Position numbers and translations under genes: made by a program. DNA of 64,000 bases. It comes from Panorpa germanica (lineage: Eukaryota; Arthropoda; Insecta; Mecoptera; Panorpidae). Location of the stretch: contig OY783203.1 in the NCBI GenBank assembly GCA_963678705.1, forward strand, positions 21,310,535 through 21,374,534. The letters are read 5' to 3'. The notes under the pieces are model-generated. The model was not told where the DNA came from, made no database searches, and worked only from the letters and a program-made list of their open reading frames with translations. This document shows, in pieces, positions 24,655-37,550 of this stretch (the stretch's first letter is position 1; every line of letters starts with the position of its first letter).

Positions 24655-25610
24655 TGCGACATCCAACATTTATATATTTTCAATCATAAATTGATATTAT
24701 TTAGACATGAGTTTACTAAATGTGTTGTACCTCTGCGCACGAGTCGACTGATTGAAAACTAGCAGCGAACGAAGTTTCCAACGAAAGCGAAAAACGAGCC
24801 ATGTCGATCCGTGTTTCGTGACTCTAGATTTTTTAACTAATAGGGGATATTATTGTGTCGTATTCTGAGGTATTTGTATGTATGTATGTATTTAAAAATT
24901 TTAAATAGTATTTGTACACATCTCTGTTCATGATGTAGCTATCAAAAGCATGCAACGTAATTGCTCTGCAAGGAAGAAACACAGTCGCTCGAAACGTGCT
25001 TAAAAGCAGTATCAAATCTGTTTAGTTTCGTTCATGCCGTGTGTGTTCTCTCATTCGAATACACGTGCATTCTCTCATTAACAACACAGTTGCATTCTCA
25101 TTCGGTTTGAGCAGATTCGGGGCTCGCGTTTGCAATCAATCTACCCATGTGCGGACGGCCTTAATGTAAAGACTTGTGTGACATAAACATAGGACACTAA
25201 TATAACCCTTACTTATGCTATTTTAAAAATTATTATGAAAGAAAAATGTTTCAATCCTAAGTAGGAACTTCTAAAGAAATTACGGTTTTTAATGTGATCT
25301 CGAACAAAAGGGTCGAGTACCTACTCAGTCTCCAGTATGCGATGACGCTTTTTTTAGTTGTGTTTAGTAAATAAATAATTGAAAATGGTGTGTAATTGGT
25401 CAAAGGAAACAGACCTGAGCAATAGACCCTTGTTACCTTCAGACCTTGTTATATAACTGAGTTTTATTACTTTTTTTTCTATAAATATTTTTTTTTCTAA
25501 AGCAGATTGAGGAATTCGTTCGAAATATGAAAGCTTCGACGTATTAAGTTGCATGTCGCACAAATGTGGACGTGTTGTACAACTTCTTACAACAAATGTT
25601 GGATGTCGCA
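24655..25610. mobile_element. C element (copy 2), interrupted by A
   Basis: The ends are TGCGACATCCAACATTT and its exact inverse. The interior matches C copy 1 on both sides of a nested A element (24731-25160). Without the insertion it is about 525 bp. Confidence 0.8.
24731..25160. mobile_element. A element (copy 3), nested in C
   Basis: The right end is GTGCGGACGGCC followed by TTA. The left end starts inside the TIR (TGCGCACGAGTCGACTG), with the outer bases lost. It carries the family signature AGCATGCAACGTAATTGC, plus an extra ATTCTCTCATT segment near 25070 that looks like a small internal duplication. Confidence 0.8.
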
Positions 25611-26213
25611 TGTTTAAGTAGCACCCGTCTGTATAGATCTTAATATATGTAGACGATCTATGTTGTAACTTATGACGATGCTACATAAGATCGTCCACAG
25701 GTAAAGCTTATTTCTTCAGCCCCATCTGTTTATTGAAAGAAGACAGAGTACAACATTTCTGCAACGGGGCTTTGACACCGAAGCATTTTTATTTATTATT
25801 TTCAATTTGACACGGTTTTTTGGAGCGCTGCATTTACTAATTTTTAGTTTTATTAAGTGTTAATGGAATATTTATCGAATGCGCTTTGAACGACGCGGAC
25901 GGGATGCAATAAACATCAATAAATGGTTTAGCTCGTACATTATAAATTGCTCGTTGCATATTGCACATTGCACATTGTTCGAAGTGCATGGTCAGCTTTA
26001 TTTGAAGCGTTACGATATACCAGTTTAGTTGTTGCATTTAAAATAAATAAATTGTAAATTTATTTATCGCAATATGTTTTATATATGTATATCATCCTCC
26101 TTTTATAAACCAGCAACGGTGTACACTACATGTTTGTTACAGAAAGGGAAGCTTCTATTAAATAATGCACCTAAAATAATTACACATTACACTACGCGGA
26201 TCTGACTTAAGCG
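25611..26213. other. Unassigned DNA
   Basis: No family or gene recognised. Confidence 0.4.
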
Positions 26214-26860
26214 GGGTAAGGTTTCAATTTTTTATTTATTTATATTAATATACAACATATTAAGTTCATTGTGTGAAAATTTGAAGTTAATTGGAGTAAA
26301 ACTGAAGGAGATATAGAGTTTTAAGTCTTCACCTCTTCTTTGAAACTTTTAAACGCGTTTTTCTCACACTTAGTCGGTGCCCTCTTTAGCTCAAAATCTA
26401 CTGCACTAATCCTTTTGAAATTTTGTACACTCTTTTTTTACATAAATACCGCGGTAACACTGGCAATTTTTTTTTTATTATAATGTATTTTAAAATAACA
26501 AAGTTTTTAATATTTTTCATGATAAATCAGTAATTTGACTTCTAAGTGCTGTAAAAAATTGGAAGAATCGATAATATTCGACATGGTTATCTGCAGAAAC
26601 TTATCAACTAGTGAAATCATTTTGGTTTTTTGATTTCACAGAATCTTATGAGTGGCACCGCAATGAAACTTTTTTTTGTGACGTCTGCGGAGATTCGCTG
26701 TCAATGCCTCATTTCTTGATATTTGTTTATGAAAATTTTGCAAAGTATTCTTTAAATGTTATTTTATCATGTAGTAATTATAGAAATAATTATATATTAT
26801 CTGTGTCATTAAAAAACATTATCGAAAATATGCTTTTCTTGTATCGATTAGACCTTACCC
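26214..26860. mobile_element. K element (copy 3), longest copy
   Basis: It begins GGGTAAGGTTT and ends AGACCTTACCC, an inverted pair. It is inverted relative to copies at 1164 and 3800. It contains CTCTTTAGCTCAAAATCTAC (26390-26410), the inverse of the core phrase discussed under findings. The ORF at 26611-26877 lies within it and is not protein-like. Confidence 0.75.
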
Positions 26861-27118
26861 ACATAACATATTTTTAAAAAATCACAAAAAACGTTGTTAA
26901 AATATAGCGAATATAAAAAAAACGAAAATATTTAAAGAAATCAAAATTTTCTTTTAGAAAATCAAGTCCATGAATTTTTAAAACATTCAATAAACCTCAC
27001 GAAGCCTTCGGTATTTTAAAAGTAATGAAGCAGATTTTTATTTCAGAGCATTTCGGCTGTAACAACAAATAACAACCGTAGATATTTTCAATTTAATTTT
27101 ACAAAATAGTAACACATA

Positions 27119-27329
27119 TAGTTCAAATTACGAGAGTTCGGCGGTGACTCATACTTAAAAGAAGTTGTGGGGTATAAACTGTATAAATTAAAAAGCAGTG
27201 ACTCACTTATGTTTCTATAATGTATATAGAAACGAATAAGATAAAATTCATTATCGTATTATAGATTTAAACCGCTCTTGTAACCTCTTTTAAGTATAAG
27301 TCGCCGCCGAACTATCGTGATTTGGACTA
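27119..27329. mobile_element. Q element (copy 1), complete mariner-type MITE
   Basis: About 40-bp TIRs begin TAGTTCAAATTACGAGAGTT, flanked by TA (27117-27118 and 27330-27331). The 211-bp length, long TIRs and TA duplication fit a Tc1/mariner MITE. Confidence 0.85.
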
Positions 27330-27331
27330 TA

Positions 27332-29449
27332 CGTAATACTCGTATACGAACAGAAATTTATACAGTGTTAGTGATTTGCGTTGTTTAAAATACAATAGCA
27401 ATAGTGAAAAGTAAAAATAAGTATAACAGAACTAGTCCATTGTGCTCCGTATTAACTAGATAATTATAGTTTTCCAATTTCTCTTTATAACACAAATTGT
27501 TATAAAGCAATACAATATTAATAAAGGCACTCAAAAATCATATTAGCATTGTTCGTGTTTTACATTTCAACTAAAAATCACATTTATTTGACATTCTCGT
27601 ATATTTATAAAATCGGGCTGCGAATACAATGCCCCTTACATTCATACAGCGATTGCATAACTAAAAAACACAAAGGCGTAAAGGTCAATCACGATTAGAA
27701 TTAAAATCATACATATGTTTGTAGTGGGTAAGGCTATTGTTACTTTTACAATTGTTTCGTGATCGTTATTTTCTCACGATATAGCTAACAACTTTTCTCT
27801 CCCAACACCCACTCCTACCTTCCTACACCCACTACCCTGTAACCCCTACACCAGACCCGGTATAAAGAAATGTACGATCCGAACATCAAATGATACTCGG
27901 GTATTCGGATAGTCGGATAGTCGGGTCTGTGTTTCCCAATTGAGTTAAGTTTTTGCGTGAGCCACAAAGTTTTGTTGAAGTTAATATCGCATCGCTACCT
28001 ATTCCTGTAGTCCTGCCGTTTCTGCTGTTCCTGGTGTTCCTGCCATTCCTTCAGTTTCCGGTGTTCCAACTCTTGTAATATGAACTTTCAATATCGTATA
28101 ATCGTAGCTTGTCAATCTTTAGTGCTCAATCTTGGGATAAGAAAACCGTGGATTTTAAATTCTAGAATTGATCCTAAATCGTATCCACTCTAATATTTAT
28201 TTACAAAATGGACAAAGCTAGGTTTGTTTCTTTAGTTACCCTGCTGCAGACAAACCTCCTGTGACCTTTTGTGTGAGATTGTTTAACGCCTGCAGCAAAA
28301 ATATATCATGTGGCCTCTGTGTTTCTAACTTACTTAAAGTTACCCGAAGAGGCCATCTATAGAATACGTCACAGAACTTTCATGCACTTTAATATACCGT
28401 TGAACGAAGCAACATTCAAAGTCAGAAAATATAGTGCTGGTCCGGCGTCAATCTAATAACTGTTAGACACCATCACCCTCCAGTGTATCGTCTGTGGCAA
28501 CATTCACTGTAATTTACAAGATATAAAAATACTAAGGTACTATTACTACTAGACCTAGACGCTGTATTGCTTTAGCAAATGTAAGATAATTAAGCATAAT
28601 AAAAATTAATGAAATATATTCTAGAAAACGTACTCTGTAATAAAACATTGAACCTTGGGTAGTAATTAACACATTATATTTATATGTATATGTATATATA
28701 TCCATGTGTGTGTGTTGTTTTATCAGAAATACATAAACCCTAAATAAATACAGCGATAACGAATTATAATTGCGCGGGATCAGCAGCAGCAGTAGCAGCA
28801 GCAACAGTAACAAGGTATTCATGAACGTGTAAATATGTACATGTGTTAATAGGTGTATTTATATTTTCATAGGTTAATGGGGCACCTCATTGCCTACCTG
28901 GTACCTGTATATTACATCGAATATGTATGACTTATGAGGACGGTTGAACACAGCATCCCGAAATGATCATAATATCTGTAAATGATTTTAGCAGAGAAAA
29001 TGATTTTGAGTATCGTTTTCCTCTGTTTTGGGAATATGTAATTAAAGTGACTAATTGATAAAATTGTTTACAGAGGCGTTAAATAAGTAAATGTAAATAA
29101 ACCATAATGTATATGTTTATTAATATATTAATTACAGTAATTGTTATTTAATTCAACATAGACACACACTCACTGAGAGTGTATGTGAGAGAGAGAGAGA
29201 GAAAAATAATTCAACTATTTATGATGTACTACGAGTATATAACATACATAACATATATTTATGCTAGTATATTATGTATGTTCATGTAATAAAATCAGTG
29301 CCAGTTCCAGCCTGCTTTTCTGCATCATCATTAATTCAATTGTATCTGGCTACAATTTCTATAATTTTCAGTTTGTTTAAATTCAGTTGGACTGAATTTC
29401 CGTTTCCATATGTTATGTAATAGGCATATATACTACTGTGTACGACTAC
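27332..29449. other. Unassigned DNA, 2.1 kb
   Basis: A C-rich stretch lies at 27795-27860, a CAGCAG run at about 28779-28802, and one TACTCGTA octamer at 27337. The minus-strand ORF 28532-28822 is built on the CAG/CTG run and is probably spurious. No repeat family was recognised. Confidence 0.4.
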
Positions 29450-29638
29450 ACTATGAAAACTTAAAAGAGGTTATAAGAGCTGTATAAATCTATAATACGA
29501 TAATGAATTTTATCTTATTCGTTTCTATATACATTATAGAAAAATAAATGAGTCAGTGCTTTTGAGTTATATCAGCAATTTATACCCCACAACTTGTTTT
29601 AAGTATGAGCCGCCGCCGAACTCTCGTAATTTGAACTA
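29450..29638. mobile_element. Q element (copy 2), left TIR truncated
   Basis: The right end is identical in design to copy 1 (CTCTCGTAATTTGAACTA followed by TA). The interior CATTATAGAAA segment is inverted relative to copy 1. Confidence 0.8.
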
Positions 29639-29780
29639 TATAAATGTTCTTATATGAATAAAATTTATTATTTATTTATTAATATAATTTATAACTTATT
29701 ATACTTAAACAATTTCAAACATGCAGGACTGTAGTTTGTATCTATTTATAGTTCCAAATAATTACAAAATAAGATCCTAA

Positions 29781-30191
29781 TGCCGGTTTTACACCAGATA
29801 GACAGTTTTGAAAACAGTTCTGTTGTCAAAAAACAAAACAAAAGCAGTTTTGTTTTATTCTAAAACAGTTCTGTTTTTCACACTGAACAGACTGGTCTTG
29901 CTTTTAGTGTTTGTCTGTGTGTCCCATAAAAATTATAAACATTATAAACAACAACTGACAGGCGGAAATGTTCACAAAAAAGCAGTTCAAATCAAGCAGA
30001 CTAAAAAACAACAACATACGTGTTTTCCTTTAATCTTACCGACTCCAGATGGGAATGTGTTTTGTTAACTTAAACAAGTTTTTAAAATGTTTTAAAAACT
30101 GTCTCTTTGGTGTAAACATTGGTGTTTTTGTTCAGAAAAACAGGTTTTTGTTCGTGTTTTATTGAACTGTCTCTCTGCTGTGAAACCGGCA
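29781..30191. mobile_element. E element (copy 3), complete
   Basis: The TIRs begin TGCCGGTTTTACACCAGATA and end CTGCTGTGAAACCGGCA. Flanks are TAA and CAA, a target duplication with one mismatch. The apparent ORF across it reads through transposon DNA. Confidence 0.85.
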
Positions 30192-30487
30192 CAACACATT
30201 CTTCATCTTAGAGAGATTTCGAAAGATCATCGGATAAGGTTGAACATACAATCGAATCGGGAATGTGCGCCTCTCCATATGTTTCTATGGAACGTACTAA
30301 ATACGCAGACTGTGTAAAGACTGTAAAATACACAGCCTTAAATATTCATTTATTGTTTGAACTTATCATAATAATGAAAAAGTCTTCTTTTTATGAGATC
30401 ATATACCTGTATGCATAAATATGCACATATTGTAATATCAAATATATTTACCAACGCTTCTCAAATACTGTTTCGCGGACACTTGAC
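30192..30487. other. Unassigned DNA
   Basis: Nothing recognised. Confidence 0.4.
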
Positions 30488-30495
30488 TTTACAAC

Positions 30496-31262
30496 TAGTG
30501 CTTTACACGAGACGAGATAAGGCGAGAGTTTCAAAAATCTCACTTCGTTCTCATTAGTTTAGGAAAAAACAGGTATCGTTTTAGTTTCTCGTCTCGTCAC
30601 ATATGGTTATTGTGAGATCTTACTTCTAGACTACTTCTTACAAAGATAGTCCTAAACAAAGTATATTTATATTATTTCGGCTAATTATTTTTTTTATTCT
30701 AAATTTTTCACACACTAAGCATATCGCCTTTTCTCACCATTAATTGTATCAAATTTAAAAAAAATTAATCTTTGAAGAATTTCTTTTATACATAGTTGAT
30801 CAACTGGTTCAATTTCACTTAATGTATCATCACTTTCATCTAATCTCTTGTTGACACTACGTTCAAACTAAATGCTAAAATGTCTTCAATCAATCGCATT
30901 GTAAATAATTTATATTCACATTTATTTTCTCCTAAAACATTCGCTTCCGTTCGGCTACAAAATGTTGTAAAACACAAAACTATAAAATAAAATATTTAAC
31001 AGATGTTTGTTTACCAAATTTTAAATTTCGTAAATGTACGACCTAACCATTTTTGTAATAAAAAAAGGTTGAACGTTTATGTTGCTGTTAGTTTATTTTT
31101 CTCACAATTTTTATTTTTGAAATAACGACAACGAAACTCTCGGGTTTCGCCGTATGTGGTCTCAGTACTGTCTCAATAGTTTTCAGAAATGTCTCATCTC
31201 GTTTTTACGAGGCGAGAAGCGACACGAGACTAGAAAAGTCTCGTTCTCGAGTGAAGCCCTAA
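30496..31262. mobile_element. F element (copy 2), complete hAT-like element with perfect 8-bp duplication
   Basis: TTTACAAC flanks both sides (30488-30495 and 31263-31270), which is diagnostic of hAT-type integration. The ends are inverted TAGKGCTTYACACGAG. Subterminal zones are rich in GAGAC/CTCGTCTCG. It is about 767 bp with no transposase frame, so non-autonomous. Confidence 0.9.
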
Positions 31263-31270
31263 TTTACAAC

Positions 31271-32613
31271 GGAAAAGAAAGGTTCTACAAAACAAAAGGA
31301 TTTAAAATGGAGAAATTAAATGCTATATTGTTTTAATGCTTGACTGCAATTTTTCTTAGTTCCGGATATTTAATCACCATTCTTCTTCTGTATCTCAAAT
31401 AGCTTTTGAAACCTAAAATAAATTGCCTAGAAACGTCAATTTTTTCAATTTTTAATTGCTAATATTGTCACACTGAGGTTCTGATAGACACGCCATGCAA
31501 TTTATCATATTCGGGAGGAGACTAATGTTCTACAAAATACAAAACTTTCTCCATTGAATTGGGAAGCGCTGATATGCGCCGCCTTTATTGACAGCTGTAA
31601 TAACCTCAACGAAAGAGTAATATGTATTATGAATATACTTGCATTTTATATGAAGGAGTATTTTTTATGATACGCCATTTCACATTTAAGAACATCCACA
31701 TAATTCTACGAGTATAATATAAATATTCTTTAATTTAGTGAAATAATTCTCTTTTACTGCAAAATTATAAAAATAGCATAATATTTTAAAATTTTTTATA
31801 TTAAATAAAAATATCTGTTTTGTAACGGCCGTAAACATTTGTTTATAATAACAATAAGGATGTGGATGCCGAGAAAACCTGACGTCGACGTCGTTTTGCG
31901 CACCGATCCACATTTTCTCTTTATTCATGAATCTAATCATATCCTTGTATTCTAAATATTGTGGTCGGTGTGCTGTGTTTTGTATTTGTAGCTGAGGTGT
32001 TTTCATGCCCTAGTGTTCTACTAGGTACAGTCAAGCTCCAGGACGCGACATGCTTACACGAGGATGGTAGACGAGTCGAGCCAAGTCATGAATGCCACTA
32101 CAGCGTACAACGACGTACGACGTACGACGTGGAGCACTACTCTCTATGTTTCAATGTCCCATTTCAGGTCGTGACTTCATGAATTTTAAATAAACTGAAC
32201 CATGTAAATATTATATTCTCCAAATTTCTACAAAATGTTATACTCGTACAGTTCTATTAGATTATTCTAGAATAGTTATTTATAGCACTTTACAGTTCAT
32301 TATATTTTTTCCCTTCGTTTCAATTGAATGTTCTACTGTAAGGGCTGTGTCACACTGGAAACACTAGTCTTAAAACAAGCCTAGAAGGCTTCGAGATGTG
32401 GAACTCAAATTATACTGTAAAACGTTCAATTAAAATTTCAATATAATTTTACCTTAAATATTTTAAGGTGAGTGCTAATTACTTAATAAAACGATCCTAT
32501 TGATTGACTGCATTATTTAATACCACCCCAATCGCTTTACGTAGTACTTTGAAATGCAACTTAACGGTATAATTGTAAAACACTACGTGTTCAGAAAATT
32601 CATTATGTTTTAA
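31271..32613. other. Unassigned DNA
   Basis: It includes a run of ACGACGT words at 32105-32130 and two octamers of the TACGAGTA type (31707 and 32241). No gene evident. Confidence 0.4.
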
Positions 32614-33302
32614 GGGGTTACATACAATTAAAATTAAAAAAAAAATTATGACATTTTCGTAATGTACATATGTTTAAGTACACACACAGTAAATTTCAAA
32701 TAAATCCGGCGATTATTTTCGAATTTATATAAGTTGAAAAACATTTTCTTTTACTCTATGTATAGTGCTTTTGAAATTTGAAATGTGTTTTTCAGAAAAC
32801 TGTGTTTTTAAAATTGGTGACCAAGATTTCTCAGAGACGACTGAACCGATCAGTCTCAAATTTTAACACAAGCTTCTTAAGTATATTTTTTAGTAATTAA
32901 TCGAAGGTTTTTTCACCGATAAATATTTTTTTTTGGAAACAATTTAAGACCAACATTTTGGTCAAAAATCGATTTTTTTTTGAAAAGGATCAACAAATTA
33001 TTACAACAATTATAGATTAATTACTAGATTATACATTACTTAAAAGAAATCCGTTTGGTTTTTTCATTTAAGATGATTTTAGATATTGTCATCGCAAGAT
33101 GCCATTTTGGAGAGGAGCTCCTGGAGATCAACTATATCAGCTTTAAAATTATTCTTTTTACAAATATAAAAATGTTAAAATACAGTTAAAAGTTAGTATA
33201 ATATGTGTACCAATTTTTACAATAATGCATTTAAAAGTCCTCTCATGAAAAATTCTTAAAATATCGCTTATTTTGGGCATAAAAACTGTATACATATAAC
33301 CC
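32614..33302. mobile_element. J element (copy 1)
   Basis: It begins GGGGTTACATAC and ends ATATAACCC. Inverted, it aligns with copy 2 (46516-47159). A stretch at about 32818-32895, containing ACCAAGATTTCTCAGAGACG and ACACAAGCTTCTTAAGTATA, is much better conserved between copies than the rest. Non-coding. Confidence 0.75.
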
Positions 33303-34097
33303 AATAAAGAATATTTTAGCGAACGTATGTACATATAAGTGTATGAAACACATCTTTACCACTAATTTGTTTTATGTACGAACAGATTTGATTTGACAGA
33401 CCATTCACATAATCATCTGTGCATATGTATAGACACACACACATAAACATGATGACATATATTCCCTAACATGTTACATGATAACAATACCACTTTGTCC
33501 TTGATGTTGTTACCTCTTTAAGTTCTTTGTTCAACGTACAACAATTTGATTACATTTATTTTTATTTGAAAAACTTTTTGTCGTATTTTATAAAATTGTA
33601 TGAAACGACCTTTTTTTCTCCGAATTCAACTATTGCTTTTTTTGTATTTCTTTTTTTTTTTTTGTTGTTCTACAAAGCAATTCCGTTTCTCTTGCTATCT
33701 ATCGCGCACGGAGGCGGCGGCGGTGGGGGGGCGTAACGTACGTTGGGTAGTGTACAACCCTTTTTCGTAGCATCCTGAACCATCCGGGAACGTCCTGAAA
33801 CGTCCTGAAATATCTAAATCCAACCCAAAGCTTGACCTACTGTCATCGTGACATTTTATTTTATTATAAAAAAACGCAAAAAAGACAAAAGTTGAATTTC
33901 ACACGTATACGATCGTAGGTGTAAGTTAATACGAGTATCATACATTTTGTGTTAATGAATAATTCAGATGCGGAGAGTTTGGATTTCCACAACGCTTTTA
34001 GCACGGTGCTCAATATCATTATACATAATATATATTTGGTTATCTCCAGCGACTACAACGTCGCGACGGCATTGTATCAGGCATATAAAACAACTTG
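33303..34097. other. Unassigned AT-rich DNA with a short GC-rich spot
   Basis: A GGCGGCGGCGGTGGGGGGGC patch lies at about 33712-33732 and ACGTCCTGAA is tandemly repeated near 33790. No gene was recognised. Confidence 0.4.
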
Positions 34098-34210
34098 GAC
34101 GGCACAGTGGCTGGATCATTGATGCTACGTGGCTATGTTGTGTCTTTAGGTTCGATCCCCGGAGCAGTGTAATATATTTTGTGTTTGGTTGTAATCAAAT
34201 TTAATTAAAA
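34098..34210 (+). mobile_element. SINE-O head (short copy)
   Basis: GACGGCACAGTGGCTGG starts the head, and AGGTTCGATCCCCGG at about 34150 matches the B box. TTTTGTGTTTGGTTGTAATC continues into the family body, which then stops after about 50 bp. Confidence 0.75.
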
Positions 34211-34358
34211 ATTTTCTTAATTTTAATACAAATTTAATAGACAAATGCATATTAATTTTTAAGATACATTTTGTTCTGAATTTTTTAAAGAATTCTTTGA
34301 AAATGCACTATATTTGTTACGAAAATTAATATACCTGAATCTGATTTTTTTAATACCT

Positions 34359-34590
34359 GGGCCCGTATTCCTGAGTCTTGCGAGCTCTGGTCAATATCGA
34401 ACAAATATGATTTATATGAGTGAAACATTTTACGAATCATTTTTAAAAGAGTATTCCTGTACTATACCTGAATTTTATTATTAATTATTATTATAGTTCA
34501 GAAATATTCTTTTAAAAGTGATTCGTAAAATGTTTCACTCATATAAGTCATATCTGTTCGATCACGACCATTGTTCTAAAGAACCTGGTT
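34359..34590. mobile_element. S element (copy 1), palindromic MITE
   Basis: About 90-bp arms containing GAGTGAAACATTTTACGAAT in the left arm and its inverse in the right arm surround a loop of about 50 bp. The outer right end is diverged. It matches the copy at 55173-55402. Confidence 0.8.
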
Positions 34591-35002
34591 TTAAAATTTA
34601 TACAATTTCTTTTGAGAGTGTAGTTACACATCCTAAACTTATTAGGCAGCAGTGTATATGTGCAATATACATATACCACAATATCTGTCAACATAGTAGG
34701 AGGATAGATTGTCGATGTGGCGTTATATAGATTATATAAAAAAACGATATACGAGTACAACTACCGTAACAACAGGACATGCGTCAGAAACTGAACTACA
34801 TCTTTCAGTTTATTTTACATATTTTTTAACTTAATTGTAATGTACAGGTGATTTCGTTATTCAAGAAATAATCAATAGATTTTTAATGTTTATTAAACGT
34901 ATTTAATAAAATAAGAAAATTAATAAATATTTGCATTTCAGATTGAAGAATTTTGAGCCGTTTATGGTACACGAAAGAAATATCAACAGTATATCACAAT
35001 AG
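34591..35002. other. Unassigned DNA
   Basis: Contains one TACGAGTA octamer (34750). Nothing else recognised. Confidence 0.4.
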
Positions 35003-35183
35003 CAGTGCCGCATTTAGAGGTGTGGAGGCCCTGGGGCAACGAAGGAGTGGAGGCCCTTAATAATCTTCCGAATAAAAGGAACAATTTTTTTCCGTCAAGT
35101 CTTTCAACAATTTAATGCTTTTATCTCTATTTTGGAGGACCCGGGGCTGTAGCCCCGCTTGCTCTCACTCAAATGCGGGCCTG
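35003..35183. mobile_element. Possible hAT-type MITE
   Basis: The ends AGTGCCGCATTTAGAG and CTCAAATGCGGGCCTG are loosely inverted, and the interior has GGAGGCCCTGGGGC and GGACCCGGGGCTGTAGCCCC. Ends of this style are common in hAT MITEs. No target duplication was confirmed. Confidence 0.45.
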
Positions 35184-35204
35184 CATAATAGAGCAACATC
35201 TCAG

Positions 35205-35618
35205 GTCCACCAGACATCATTTGTTTTCTGATAAACACAATGTGTAAGATTCGCAAACATAGATAAAAATAGATAATCAGACTATAAGTGAGTTTAAGTA
35301 ATTTTTTTGTCAGCTTTAAATCGTCTGCAACGCAATACAAGGTATTACGAGATAACTGTTTTTAAACGTTTTACAAGATGACAGCCCGATCAAAGGGGTC
35401 AAACATCCCCTAGACCCAATTTTAAATCCGCTATAAGTAGGAGCGAGAGGGAATTATCCGTGCGCATGAAAGTGAGTGAGACATAAACCTTGATTACCTG
35501 ATACCTGGAAAATAGCCGCCTGGTCAAGTTAGCAGGTAGACATACGATCATTGTACATACTAACACTACTCAATCTTACACATTTTGTTCATCAGAAAAT
35601 AAGTGATGTCTGGTGGCC
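35205..35618. mobile_element. Y element (copy 2), hairpin form
   Basis: About 50-bp inverted arms contain CCACCAGACATCA, then TTTTCTGATRAACAMAATGT. The right half matches Y copy 1 in inverted orientation. Confidence 0.75.
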
Positions 35619-36244
35619 CTCCGAACTTGGACTATTATCATCTATGCAGTAAAGACTTTGCGTTTAACATTGCTCCTTTGGATGGCGTCATATTTAAAAA
35701 ATAAAACCCGCATTATAGTCCCTTTAGACCAGCCTCCACTGCTAATGCTAATTACTAATCTTTACACAAAGTGTGACGAGGTGGCGTTCCCAGTTTCCCG
35801 TGCCCCGTTCCCCGTCCACGAGTCCCCGACTTGATTCGTTGTCTATTTGCAGTACGTTTTGCGTAATACGTGGTCGGGTAGTTGGGTAGTCGCATAGTGA
35901 ATTGTTAAGTTCCATTCCATATTGAATACAAGAGATTTGCATACATCATCCAACCATAATTGATTACAAAGTAGAACACGTGTATTCATATTTTCTCCAC
36001 GTGTACACTATGTTAGTTACGAGTATATAGTATTTCACGTGTGTTTGTCCTTTTGCAATGAACGAGACGAATACTAACTATGCCTGTATTTAAGAGAGCT
36101 ACTTGCATGCATACTTCAATGTGGCATAAATTATGATAGCTTGGCTTAAACATTACTAGTTTCAGAGGTATTTGATAAAACTCGAAATTTAAGTCATCCA
36201 CGTTGTTTTCATATTTTAGTGTAGATTATAAATATATACTGTAT
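35619..36244. other. Unassigned DNA
   Basis: Nothing recognised apart from one octamer TACGAGTA at 36018. Confidence 0.4.
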
Positions 36245-37070
36245 AATTAAAATCAATATTAAAGTTTTAAAATATAATTTGTTTTGAAGTGGTTAACAAC
36301 ATCAAAATAGAACTAAATATAAATATATGTATACGATAGTTCATTTTCAATTTAAATATCCCCTGATAATATTTTTAAATATAAAAAATTCAAAACTCCT
36401 ATAAATTAAAGTACATAAAGACCTAACACATGACATACATAATCAAAACAATATTCAATTTAAAAAATGTAAAATATATAAAAAAATACGTGTATGCAAT
36501 TGACATCAACTAAAATATTTAAAAATATATTTTTAGGCCGTCCGCACATGGGTCGACTGATTGCAAACGCAAGCCCTGAATCTGCCCGAACCGAATGAGA
36601 ATGCAAATGTGTTGTTAGTGAGAGAACGCACGTGTATACGAGTGAGAGGAGGCACAAGCTCGAATGAAAAAAAACTGATTTAAAATTGGTTATGAGCGAC
36701 TATGTTTCTTGGTCGCAGGGCAATTACGTTGCATGCTATTTATGGTGACATCATGAGCAGAGATGTGCACAAATACTATTCAAAAGCATTTAAAGACATA
36801 CATACATACAAATACCTCAGAATACGACACAATAAAATCCTTGGTTATGCTATTGTTAAAAATTCTATAGTCACGAAACACGGTTTTCGTTGAAAACTTC
36901 TTTGCTTGGCTAGTTTGCAATTAATCGACCCGTGTGCAGACGGCCCTTAAACAAATTTGCAGGTGTTTCCGAATGCAGCACGAGTGTTATCGGAAGGACT
37001 CGAACTTCCGCTGCGACCCCTGTCCCATATTTATTTATCACAAATTAAAATAAATATTATTTTGTTGTAA
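36245..37070. repeat. Inverted duplication unit, copy 1, carrying A element copy 4
   Basis: The segments outside the A element (36245-36535 and 36947-37070) match 42760-43738 in reverse orientation, including GTTTTGAAGTGGTTAA and CGAATGCAGCACGAGTGTTA. On the minus strand GGAAGTTCGAGTCC resembles a polymerase III B box. Divergence is moderate, so the duplication is not recent. Confidence 0.8.
36536..36946. mobile_element. A element (copy 4), complete
   Basis: It begins GGCCGTCCGCACATGGGTCG after TTA and ends GTGTGCAGACGGCC, followed by CTTA. It carries GGGCAATTACGTTGCATGCT. It sits at the same point of the duplicated unit as A copy 5, so the insertion predates the duplication. Confidence 0.9.
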
Positions 37071-37542
37071 TACATAATATTTATTTGATTTACAAATATA
37101 GTTATATTACAAAATAATAAACATATTTTTATTATGTTTATTTCATATTTTTATATTAAAATATTAAAATATTAAACATACTTTAGCAGTTACATCAAAT
37201 AAAACTACGTCATAGCCTGCTGCCCAAACTGCGCTGTCATACTACTGGGGATTTACCTCGAATTTGCAGATTATCAATAATGCTGTTTATGACTTCAATT
37301 TCAGATGAATTGTTTCTTTGAATTGTAATTGCATTGTCATTTTCGTTCAGCTTGCCCAAAAGCCTTAGCCATGACTTATACATGAATATGGCACTGGACA
37401 ACACGAAAATCGTTGCAACACTTTGCGGACGATGGCTCGAAACCCCTATTACTTGTCACATCATAACATTGCAGCGCAAAATAATAATGACAAAACAAAA
37501 TCACAACCGCATACAGAAAACAAACCTGTAAATGTATTTATG
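37071..37542. other. Unassigned AT-rich DNA
   Basis: ATTTTATATTAAAATATTAA-type low complexity lies at 37130-37180. The remainder is unrecognised. Confidence 0.4.
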
Positions 37543-37550
37543 CAATAAAC

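Noticed and set aside
34518..34730. 70-codon ORF with a DHDHC motif, also seen on the minus strand at 55093-55278
   Set aside because: It is encoded by the arm of the palindromic S element in both places.
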